A stretch of DNA of 64,000 nucleotides. It comes from Tricholomella constricta (taxonomy: Eukaryota; Basidiomycota; Agaricomycetes; Agaricales; Lyophyllaceae). Below the pieces are notes generated by a model. The model was given only the letters and a program-made list of their open reading frames with translations, made no database searches and was not told where the DNA came from. Below are positions 55,094 through 64,000 of this stretch, piece by piece. The stretch is taken from assembly GCA_013368375.1 (NCBI GenBank), contig JAACJP010000014.1, positions 744,001-808,000 of the forward strand, in the 5' to 3' direction. The translations under genes and the position numbers were made by a program. Within the stretch, counting starts at the first letter, position 1; every line of letters starts with the position of its first letter.

Positions 55094-55990
55094 TGCAGGG
55101 ATCGGTCATGCCCACGATGCGTGCAGCATGTACTTATTCATCCACGAGCGCCTAAAAGAAGTTCAATCCTTCGAAAGATAAGATAAAATTGACGCCTGTT
55201 GGTCCAAAAGTCCAGACGGCCTTTGTCGGGTACAACAGTGAGACCCAGTGGTAAGCGCCAGACGTAATGAAGGAACTACACGAGTAGCGGCTCGCCGGCA
55301 GCTGAATCGTATCGATTATTCGTGACGAGATGGCAAGTTAGAACTCGAATAAGACACCATAGCCGAGCAGAACTTCCATGTCGTCGGAGACAATTGCAGG
55401 TCCAGCCAGACAGGGGATCCATTGCAGGTTCAGACAGAGGATCCATTGCAGGGAGCGTGCTATGTCCACGAGCGCCTATCAGAAGTTCGAAACATCATAT
55501 CTTCGAAAGGTAAGAAAAAATTGACGCTTTGGTTCAGAAATCAAACGGCCTTTTTCGGGTACAACTTATCCTACCTGTTTAAAATTATTTCCAAACAGTA
55601 AGATTGAGACCCAGTGGTAAGCGCCAGACGTAATGAAGGAACTACAGGGAGTAGCGGCTCTCCGGCAGCTGAATTGTATCTACCCTTTGTGAGATGGCAA
55701 GTTAGAACTCGGATAAGACGCCATGGGAGGCCGCAGATCTTCCATATCGTCGGAGACAATTGCAGGTCCAGACAGAGAATCCATTGCAGGAATCGGTCAT
55801 GCCCACGATACGTGCAGCATGTATCTATCCACGAGCGCCTAACAGAAGTTCGAAACATCAACACTTCGAAAAATAACGTATAGTTGACGCCTTGGTTCAG
55901 AACTCCAAATAGCCGTTTTGTCGGGTACAACATGTTCCTTATACTACCTTTTTTGAGATATTTCCAAACATAAGAGCGAGACCCAGTGAT
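54994..55990. repeat. three tandem copies of the BTB gene 5' region
   Basis: Units start at about 54994, 55320 and 55685 with GAGATGGCAAGTTAGAACTC. Each contains the reverse of the first-exon start (GATCCATTGCAGG...), CACGAGCGCCTA, and GTGAGACCCAGTGGTAAGCG-like blocks. The middle unit carries a local duplication of the GGATCCATTGCAGG block. Only the first unit keeps the coding start intact. Confidence 0.8.
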
Positions 55991-56767
55991 AAACATGCGC
56001 AGTAACCAAGAGAATCGAGGCTGACATGTCAAAGGCACTATGAATGTTGCGAGACATCAAGAAGGCTGATTTCCGAGCGTTACGCTCCTCCTGAGAAATA
56101 AATCAGGCAGGCGGATGAAAAACTGCAGACTCCCGTATGCGTAGAGCTTGTCAGGTGAGATTCGGTTGTTACTTTCCAAACGGCCATTGAAGCCTGCATA
56201 CTGACCTCGGTTAAAGCTCTGGATATAGACAATCCACTAGGACAGAGTAACGGATATGATATCCAAAAGTCAAGGGGGCAGAGGGCAGACCGGTCACCGA
56301 GGTATGTATTACTTGTAGTGGCGTCACTACCGTCCCCTCAAAGAAAAAAAAAAGAAAACACTCGCACCTGATGGGACGGTGCATTTTCTTCATGGACTAG
56401 ATCTAGAGCTGGCCATGGAAAATTTCAGCAGATCACGCTGATGATCGGCGACGGTGGGCTAGACACAACTTTCGGATTGGGATGGAAAGGCACGTATACG
56501 AGCGTACCAAAGAGAGAAATATAAGCTACGAGAAAAAAAAAATAAGCATAAGGCAACGTACACAAGGGTCGAGGCCCCATCATCCCATCATCAAAAACAA
56601 AGCCGCCGCTGATCCCGGCCGAAGCGAACCCTAACCCCACCCAAACCGTGACCGCCTGCGGACTCGAGTCCGAGTCCTCGTCACACCTCTCCTCGTCCCC
56701 AGTGCACCCACCCTTCACCCGCAGCAGCAACAGCAACAGCAGCAGCGCCCCATCCAGCCGCACACGA
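55991..56767. other. intergenic, 5' flank of VPS74
   Basis: No gene is supported. An A-rich run lies at 56343-56357 and another at 56531-56543. The stretch 56580-56767 is probably the 5' untranslated region of the next gene: a frame opens at 56648 but a better start lies at 56768. Confidence 0.4.
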
Positions 56768-58198
56768 ATGTCCACAGCCTCAGCAGGCCTCTCCCGGCGG
56801 CGCGCCGCGCAGCAGCCCTCAGCGGACGACCCCGACGGCCCTTCCCCATCCCCCTCCTCCTCCACCCACAACTCGAACTCGAACTCAAACTCAAACTCGA
56901 ACGGCGGGGGAACGACGCAGCATGCGGGCTCGGCGTTCGCGGGGGGGAGCCGGATCGCGTATGACCCGCGGGATATGGACATGGATGCGGGGGAGGAGGC
57001 GCGGATTGGGGGGAAGCCGCCGCGCTTGACGATCATGGAGGAGGTGCTGTTGCTTGGGATTAAGGATAAGCAGGTGTGACCTTCTTTTTCCTTTCCCTGT
57101 CCCTGTCCCCGTGGGCGGTTTGCAGAGGGGCTCAGTGTGACTGAACTGACGGTACGTGTATTGGACGGCAGGGCTACCTCTCCTTCTGGAACGACAACAT
57201 CTCTTACGCCCTCCGGGGGTGTATCTTGATCGAGCTCGCGCTGCGCCGGCGCATCGCGCTAGTCAAGGACCCGCACCGGCGGCGGCTGCCACTCGCAGAC
57301 CGCCTGGTGGAGGTCGTGGATGACCGGCAGACAGGCGAGACGATCCTCGACGAGGCGCTGAGGATGATGAAGAGCCAGGAACATGATAGGATGGGAGTCA
57401 ATAGCTGGATTGACCTTCTTAGCGGTGCGTTAGTCCTATCCCCCCCCCCCCCTTCCCTGTCCCCGCTCTATATCCAGAGCACCCACCATGTTACCGTACC
57501 GTACCGTATCGTATCGCATCTGACACTAACACTCGCGCTCCGCAGGCGAAACCTGGAACGTGATGAAGATCGGGTTCCAGCTCAAACAAGTGCGGGAACG
57601 ACTTGCAAAAGGTCTGGTGGACAAAGGCGTGCTGCGCACCGAAAAGCGCAACTTCCTCCTCTTCGACATGGCCACGCACCCCGTCGCCGACGTCCGCACT
57701 AAAGAGTCCGTCATCCTGCGCGCGGTTTCCCTCCTGACCGCAACGACAGCGAGCGTGCCGCCGGGGGCGCTGGACACGCCGGGAACGCAGTGCCGCGTGC
57801 TGCGTGCGGTGTGTTTGGTGTGTGCGGCGTACACGGCGAGCGTGCTCGATAATGCGTTTGGGAGACTGGGGTACGAGGCGCGGGAGGCGGCGTTTGGGCG
57901 GTGCGATGAGATTTTGGGCGAGTTTTCGGTGTGGCCGTTTGGGAGTGGGGAGGGGGGCCATGCGTTTGGGTTTGGAGCCGGGTCCGGGGAGGCGGGGGCG
58001 GGGGCGGCTGCGGCGGTGAAGCGGCGGCAGGCGTCGAGGATTGGGATGGGGAGTGGGGGGGAGGTGGGGGGGAGGGAGGCGGTGTTGGGGCTCGTACAGG
58101 AAGTTAAAAAGGAGGCGCTGGGGGGGGAAGAGGATCTGGGTTTCGAGCTTGTCGCTGGTGTTTTGGAGGTGCTGTCGAAATTGGATTCCCTGCTTTGA
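56768..58198 (+). CDS. VPS74: VPS74/GOLPH3 phosphatidylinositol-4-phosphate-binding Golgi protein
   Basis: Three exons, 403 aa: 56768-57073, 57172-57424, 57546-58198. The protein starts [16 protein letters not shown], has a Ser/Asn-rich low-complexity segment, then the GPP34 domain: [47 protein letters not shown], a variable loop, [32 protein letters not shown] and [14 protein letters not shown]. By family it binds PI4P and retains glycosyltransferases in the Golgi. A Gly-rich insertion with an Arg patch ([12 protein letters not shown]) lies before the last helix and is longer than usual. The ATG was chosen because it gives the conserved LSRRRAA start. Introns are GT-AG. Confidence 0.93.
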
Positions 58199-58770
58199 GT
58201 TTCTTCTTCTCTTCTTCGAATTCTGCTCTTTTGCTTCCGACTCTTTTTATACAGGCCCCTGCGCTCGTGTTTTTCGCATGTTCCTTCCATTTCTTTGTGT
58301 TTTTGTCATACTTGCCTGCCCCCTTCCTCCCCCCTTTCTGTGTCTTCACTATATATACATACACACGCCCGGATCCATCATCCACCGACTCTTTCTCGAT
58401 TCCCATGTCCCAGCCTCCCAACAAAAATATACTAATTATCGAGGCAGACGCGACGGTCCGATCCGAAGCCATTATGTATTTTGCTCTCCTCCTCCGTCGA
58501 CCCTGGGGTGTCCGGAGCACGGCACGGGCGCGATTGGCGATGCCGCGAGGCTCGGATCATCGCCCCGTCAAGTTGGTATGTGACATGAGGCGGTGGTCGT
58601 GTCACTTAACGCCGGCGTTGGGCGACGGGAGAAGCGTCCAGATGGGTCGCGGTGGAAACGGGGGGGCCAGGGTCGTCGATCTTTTGCTTACTTATATACA
58701 AAAAGTGCTGGCTTGCCCTCGCTCGCCCTCGCACACTGCTGCCCTGCACGACGTATTCAACAGTCTGAGG

Positions 58771-60996
58771 ATGGGCGGAATGGAGAACGACCCGTTTGCG
58801 ATGTTCACGGCGCCGCCGCCGGACGAGACGCCTGCTGAGAAGAGCGTGCGTGAAAGGAGAGAGGCAGAGCAGAAGCGGGTCAGCGACCGGATTGATGAGC
58901 AGATCAAGGCGGACAAGGCTGCGTTGAAGAAACAGAAGAGTGTTGTCAAGGTTTTGTTGCTCGGCCAGTCAGAGAGCGGTGCGTCCCAGTCCACAGCCAG
59001 TCCTCTCTGTCCCCCCCTAAACTCAGCTGAACGCCCCCAAAGGCAAATCCACCACGCTAAAAAGTACGTCCACTGTGTCTCCATCCCGCTCACATACCAC
59101 ATACCCACACGCCCACACCCACCCACGCAGATTTCCGCATGAAATACGCCCGCGCAGCATGGAAAGCCGAGCGCCTCTCCTGGCGCGCCGTCATCCAGCT
59201 CAACCTCATCCGCTCCATCCTAACCGTCCTCGACGCCCTGCAAGCCGAGTCCCTCAACGCCCCCACCACACCCCTGCCCCTGCCCCTGCCCCTCCCCCAC
59301 CACCACCACCACCACTACCACCACCACCCGCGCGAGTCCGTCGACTCCGAGTTATATCCAGACGACGAACCCGGGCGTTCCTCCTCCGAGTCCGCGCCGA
59401 TCCCGCTCACGGACACGCACCACCTCCTTAAACTGCGCCTCGGGCCCTTGCGCCGCGTGGAGGCGGACCTGAAGCGGCGCTTGGGCGCGGGGACGGAGGA
59501 GGTCGTGGGCGGGGGTGGTGGTGTGCTCGGCGAGGGCTCCGGTTCGGGCGCGGGCGCGGGACGCGAGTTTGGGGTGAGGGGGTGGAAGCATGTGTTGGAG
59601 GGCCCTCTAGCGGCGCTCAATGGGAATTCCGGTGCCAGTGGTAGCGGTATTGGTAGTGTGGCGGTGGGGGCAGGGGCGACAAAGGTGCATGTGCAGGCGC
59701 TGGACGAGGCGACGGAGGTGATTGCGGGGTGTGCGGAGGACATGAAGGCGCTGTGGGCGGACGGGGCGGTGCAGGCTGTCCTGCGCCGCCGTAATATGCG
59801 CCTGGAGGACTCGGCGGGCTTGTGAGTTTGTGTCCGCGTTCATTTGGAATATCTGTTCGTCGGTGCCTGACGGGTGTCAGTTTCTTGAACGACCTCGATA
59901 GGATCGCGACGCGGGAGTACGAGCCGTCGGACGACGATATCGTGCGTGCGCGGCTGCGCACGCTTGGCATCCAGGAGCACAAGATCCAGTTCGAGCAGAC
60001 CCAGGGGTTCTTGGGCAGTGGGTGTTGCTTTATCTTCGTCCTCCCTCTCCCTGCTGATCGTATGCGTTGTGCATCGTGCGTTGCCAGACGTGGGCCTCAG
60101 CGGCGACTTTGGGCTGGAATGGATGTTATACGACGTGGGCGGGTCACGGACGGCGGTGCGTCGCGCTTCTGCGTTTCTGTTCTTCTGTTTTCTTGTTTCC
60201 CCAGACACTGTGCTCATCACCGACGGTGGGGGGGCACCATAACAATAACTAACAGCGCAACGCGTGGCTGCCCTACTTTGAAGCCGTCAACGCCATCATC
60301 TTCCGTTCGTCCTCTTTCCTCTTCCCTTGTACCACTTACTAACCATCCCTCTCCCTCCCCCCCAACACACACAGTCGCACGTAAGTTCCCCCCTCTCCCC
60401 GCTCTTTCCATTTTCAGAGCCCAACCGACTCTCGCACTCAGCAATATCCTGCTTCGACGAGCGCCTCCTCGAAGACCCCTCCGTCAACCGGCTGGAAGAC
60501 TCCCTCCTCCTCTGGCGCGCCGTCTGCCGCTCCCCGCTCCTCGCAAAATCCACACTCATCCTCTTCCTCAACAAATGCGACCTCCTCAAACGCAAGCTCC
60601 GCGCCGGCGCCCAGGTCCGCAAGTTCCTCCCGAGCTATGGTGACCGCCCGAACGATGCGGTTGCAGTTGTCAAGTGTGAGTGCCCGTTCCTTCGCACTTG
60701 GGGTGTGGCGTGTGCGGGGCGCGGTTAATTGACGTTTTGAGGTGTATAGATTTGAGAGAAAAGTTCAAGGATATATTGCGCCAGCATTCGCCTGAGCCGC
60801 GCGTGAGCTACTTTTATGCCACCTCTGTTACTGTGAGTCTCCCCCCCCCTCCCCCCCTCCCCTACCTCTCTCTCTCTCTCTTCGGCGCCTTTGTGAATGT
60901 TCGTTCCTGCAGGACACGCGAGCAACGTCAACGACGCTCAAGACGGTGCGGGACAGTATCCTGCGGGAACATCTCAAGAACGCAGACTTCGTATGA
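58771..60996 (+). CDS. heterotrimeric G-protein alpha subunit with a low-complexity insertion
   Basis: Ten exons keep frame: 58771-58978, 59043-59063 (21 nt), 59131-59821, 59881-60017, 60088-60155, 60256-60304, 60375-60380 (6 nt), 60442-60675, 60750-60832, 60914-60996. The P-loop GQSESGKSTTLK is split over exons 1-2. The helical domain carries a His/Pro- and Gly-rich insertion (about residues 115-220). Then FFLNDLDRIA, switch II DVGGSRTARNAWLPYF, LAPISCFDERL, FLNKCDLL, YFYATSVTDT and the end HLKNADFV. No Cys four from the end; Gly2 is present but without Ser/Thr at position 6, so lipidation is doubtful. MENDP at 58780 is an alternative start. Usual switch I Thr region is poorly conserved, common in this subgroup. 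Role: GPCR signalling at the plasma membrane. Confidence 0.9.
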
Positions 60997-62356
60997 GCCT
61001 ACCGCGCGCCCCTCCTCCTCCCCCTATACCCCGCCCGCTGACTTTCCTCGCTTTGCTTGCTTTGCTTTTTGCTTTGCTTCTTACTTTTGCTTTGCTTTAT
61101 TTTACTTTTGCTATGCGTTTTTTGTTTTTGTTTTGTTTTTGTTTTGTTCTGCCTTGCTTTCCTTGTGGTTTTCTTTGGACTTTGGGGTGTTTTCTTTGGG
61201 GGGTGGGGATTGGGTTTTGGGTTATTTTGGGTTTGGGGGTATTTTTGGGGGGGTTGCTCGTGCGGGGGTTTTTTTTTGCGTTGGCTTTCGTAGATTCTAT
61301 GACAGGTTCCCCATTCAAAAATTCAACGTTCAAACGTTCAAGGGTCGAAATTCGGGGCGCATCCGTCCGCCATCCAACATCCAACATCACACACCACACC
61401 ACTCACCAAGCACCAAGCACCATGCGTCACACATCACCACCACACGCCGTGCACCACACACCGCCGGCCCTGCCGCCGCCGCTGCCACCACACCAAAAAC
61501 ACAAAAACGCAGACGGGGAGACGGACACTAGACATACAATGTATATATATATATAGAATCCATCCCCAACACACACACACACACGCGCGCGGCTCCCTCG
61601 ATTCTGTTAATTCACTTTGGCTACGTGTGCATATGTAATATCCGCTCACCCTTCTAGATCATCGTCGTCCCTATCCTGTCCACCTATATATCTGTATTCA
61701 TTTATGCGTCCTCCCTCCCAGGGTCGACGGGCTGGTCCAGTGGACCAGCCAACCGATGCTCCTCGCCCCCTCGTTCCTCGGTCCGGAAGTCCGCACGTCT
61801 CCACTCACTCTACAATACACGTGCTTACTTTATGTATATTCTATCTGAGTAATACCATCCATCACGATCACAGCGCATCCTCTCACCACCTAGCCACCGA
61901 GCGCGAGGAGTCGGAGCCTGCGTAGGACCTGATCATGAATGACCCTGCGGTTTTCTTTTCCTTTTCTTTTTTCTTTTTTTTGTTCTTCACAGGTCGCAGC
62001 AGGTGCGTGGTCATGACATGACGCCATCACCGTCACATCACGAAATGGCAGCGTGTGCTTCCTCGCCGTGAGCTCCTCTGAATCGCCTCGCTGTTCCCTG
62101 TCCCCTGTTGTCATGGGACGACGACGCGGGGAGGTGGCGCGCGGCGCGCCTTCCCGGCGAATGGAACGATTGCCTCAGCGTCTCCCTTTTGGTCGCACTG
62201 TGAACTAACATTTGAGAGATGAGTTGAGAACCCCATGTGGACCTCTCGGCGGAAGCTGATCTTGATATAATCTTTCAGAATTCGATCCAATGCCTGCTGA
62301 GGCAACAGCATGCCATTGACGCCTACATTGACCAGCGGATTGACGCTACGACAGAG
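60997..62356. other. intergenic, simple repeats
   Basis: It contains T/G-rich stretches (61040-61290), CACA-rich DNA (61380-61500), a TA run near 61541-61555 and an AC run at 61569-61584. Open frames here follow base bias and have no family features. The end near 62100-62356 may hold the 3' untranslated region of the BTB gene. Confidence 0.5.
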
Positions 62357-63208
62357 TCATATGTAAGTACTGAACTTGGGGATCGTTTGGAGATGGCTGT
62401 CGATGTATTGTCGCCATTGCGTCCCGTAGGTGCTCGAGATCCTCGACAAAAGTGTGGGCGAGCTCATTGCCGTAACCGTATTCTCCAGCTGACTCGTCAC
62501 GTTCGCGCATTCGCTGCGGTCCATATAGTAAACGTAGTGCGTGATGATGGGCCATGTGCACGCTTTCTGCTGGACGACAGTCCATTTTTGGTGGTGTGTA
62601 GCCTTTGACACACGGGAACCGTCATTAATGAGCGCTAGGTAACGAATGGAGAGCGCGCACCCAAGGACGTATCAGGCTGTTTGGCAGCTTATTCATGACT
62701 TCCTCAAAGGGGTGATCCAGGAGCGGGATTGCCGCTGCGTCGACGATGTCATTGTAACCATGTTTCACAGCGTACAAAAGAATCCGGTCCGCATTCTGCG
62801 GCAGCGTGTTTCTGGGGAACATTGATTGACATGTGCATCAAGTTCAACAACTCACGATCCGATCACTGGGCCTTACCTCATAAGAATCTCGCAGGCATCC
62901 ATCGCTGCAAACACCTGGTATTTCTCCGCAGCTTCAGCAACGGCGTCCAACAGCTCAAACGACGTTGAGCTTTCGATTTTGGAGCGCCGTTCAGGGTATA
63001 AGAATTTGAAAACAAGTTCGAGAGTTAAGCATGGCTCGGGAAGAGCGACCGCCCCGTCTCCATCGTTATGAAATTCTGAGGGTGGGAAGGATGCTGCGTT
63101 GACTTCGAGGTTTTTCTTATGTAGCTTGAAGAAGACTCTGTCGCTGGACATGAAGGTGATGTCCGAGTCTGCAGCTGAGACTGTGTCCGTACACGTTGCA
63201 ATGGCCAT
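62357..63208 (-). CDS. BTB/POZ domain protein, second gene
   Basis: Three exons, 242 aa: 63208-62877, 62811-62661, 62602-62357. The N-terminal BTB reads SDITFMSSDRVFFKLHKKNL, SFPPSEFHNDGDGAVALPEP, LELVFKFLYPERR and AEAAEKYQVFAAMDACEI. The second exon gives ADRILLYAVKHGYNDIVDAA. The C-terminal part has WTVVQQKACTW and SPTLLSRISSTYGTQWRQYI. This is the Agaricomycete BTB type with a helical C-terminus. Donors are GTAAGG and GTGCGC. A stop follows FSTYI at 62357. Function unknown. Confidence 0.8.
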
Positions 63209-63765
63209 TTATAATGAAAAAACGCCCAAATCGATACAAAAAAGTTGCCTACAATGCTCAGATGTCCGTGGAGGGTTATGAACATCGGTCTCGTCATTCG
63301 GGTTTGAAGGAGATGGTAAGTCTGCCATTCGTGGTCGGCACAGGCGAAATGGTGTTGACCGTAAAGATGCGAGGAATATAAATTCAAAAAAATCGAGGCA
63401 GGACGGCGATAACGTGCACTTTGAAACGCGTGAAGGGAAATCCATTACGAAAGCCATCGATGCGGTATGGAACGAAGAAAGCCCACATGGATGATTGAGA
63501 TGGATTCAAAGATACAGCTCAGTTGTTCTGCTTTTCCGGAGGGATGGGAATGGATACGGGGTAAGACGACCGGGAGATGGTCGACGTTCAAGTTCACCGT
63601 GACCGCCAAGTTGATTTCGCGTCTCGCTTGGTGCCTATCTCTGCAGCTGGGGTTAGGGTTTGTTAAACTCACCCTTTCTTAGAACCGCCTGAGTCAACCC
63701 GCCGCTCCTTCTCAAACATATCCCTTCCAGAAATTCTGGGAAGAAGGAGATTGCCAGAATACAAA
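63209..63765. other. intergenic between BTB genes
   Basis: No gene is supported. It should contain the promoter of the gene at 63208 and the 3' flank of the one ending at 63766. Short frames on both strands have no family features. Confidence 0.5.
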
Positions 63766-64000
63766 CTAGGGCTTTATGAATGTACTAAACCCTGGAATCT
63801 CCTTGAGAAGCGAATCGATATTATTGCCCCAACCGTATCCCCACGACGTGTTCTTGAGCCTCGCGATGAAAGTCGGAGAGGTTATCACGGACTTCACTTC
63901 CCCCATCTCCTGGATCACGCTGTGTGTCTCATGATCCTTTTCGGGCCACCTCTTTACCTCTGTACTATGCCAGATACACGCCCTGCGCTGTACCTCACTC
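63766..64000 (-). CDS. BTB-family gene, 3' end only (runs off the window)
   Basis: From the window edge one frame is open to a stop at 63766-63768. It reads RRACIWHSTEVKRWPEKDHE, SVITSPTFIARLKNTSWGYG and LLKEIPGFSTFIKP. This parallels the C-terminus of the BTB gene at 62357 (KACTW..., SPTLLSRISSTYGTQW..., IPKFSTYI), so it is the last exon of a neighbouring paralogue in the same direction. Confidence 0.65.
   Translation of the reverse strand, partial: SEVQRRACIWHSTEVKRWPEKDHETHSVIQEMGEVKSVITSPTFIARLKNTSWGYGWGNNIDSLLKEIPGFSTFIKP

Noticed and set aside
54994..55990. CRISPR array
   Set aside because: Units are over 300 bp, degenerate and eukaryotic; no short repeats with unique spacers.
57526..58290. 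254-codon minus-strand frame
   Set aside because: Antisense to the VPS74 coding exon; Ser/Pro/Arg bias from GC-rich shadow reading.
61040..61300. coding frame rich in Phe, Leu and Cys
   Set aside because: Driven by T/G-rich low-complexity DNA after the G-alpha stop; no family features.

Overview
The window looks like nuclear DNA of a filamentous basidiomycete, most likely an Agaricomycete. Genes carry many short GT-AG introns (about 55-120 bp). The recognisable families fit that group: DUF6533 membrane proteins, HNH_2-type proteins with the Agaricomycete C-terminus, BTB/POZ proteins, a multi-exon G-alpha subunit and VPS74/GOLPH3. The repeats are fungal too: Ty3/Gypsy chromoviruses, a tyrosine-recombinase (Ngaro/DIRS-like) retrotransposon and short hAT-like elements. 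Identifications come from reading motifs and from comparing copies inside the window; no database search was possible.

Layout. From 1 to 28.9 kb lies a large inverted segmental duplication. The left arm (about 1.98-6.87 kb) and right arm (about 21.95-28.89 kb) each carry a DUF6533 gene and a hypothetical gene. Only the right arm has an O-fucosyltransferase-like gene (22.26-23.93 kb). The spacer holds two hAT-like elements with perfect 8-bp target duplications (7.52-8.37 and 9.78-10.44 kb), copy A of an HNH-gene block (8.7-12.8 kb), and a complete Gypsy element (Gypsy-1, 12824-21530, TSD CCGAG). A 5'-truncated Gypsy (Gypsy-3, 28.9-33.29 kb) abuts the end of the right arm.

From 34.02 to 50.04 kb lies a 16-kb Gypsy (Gypsy-2, minus strand, TSD CACAT) with an extra reading frame after pol. 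Its protease region is split by a nested Ngaro-like element (about 41.79-46.78 kb) with gag, RT-RNase H and tyrosine recombinase frames. Gypsy-2 itself sits in copy B of the HNH block, whose two sides are now at 33.8-34.02 and 50.04-53.8 kb. Copy B also holds a broken MDM35/TRIAP1-like gene, a 66-aa-type short gene and a hypothetical membrane protein. In copy A the last two are inverted relative to HNH.

From 54 to 64 kb is ordinary gene space: a BTB/POZ gene with a tandemly repeated 5' region, VPS74/GOLPH3, a 10-exon G-alpha gene with a 6-nt microexon, a second BTB gene, and the 3' end of a third at the window edge.

Most duplicated or mobile genes are damaged: frameshifts, insertions, and stops compatible with C-to-T changes. 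The single-copy genes at 54-61 kb and the fucosyltransferase-like gene read through once introns are removed. The picture is a transposon-rich subregion that grew by duplication, inversion and nested insertion next to a conserved housekeeping segment.
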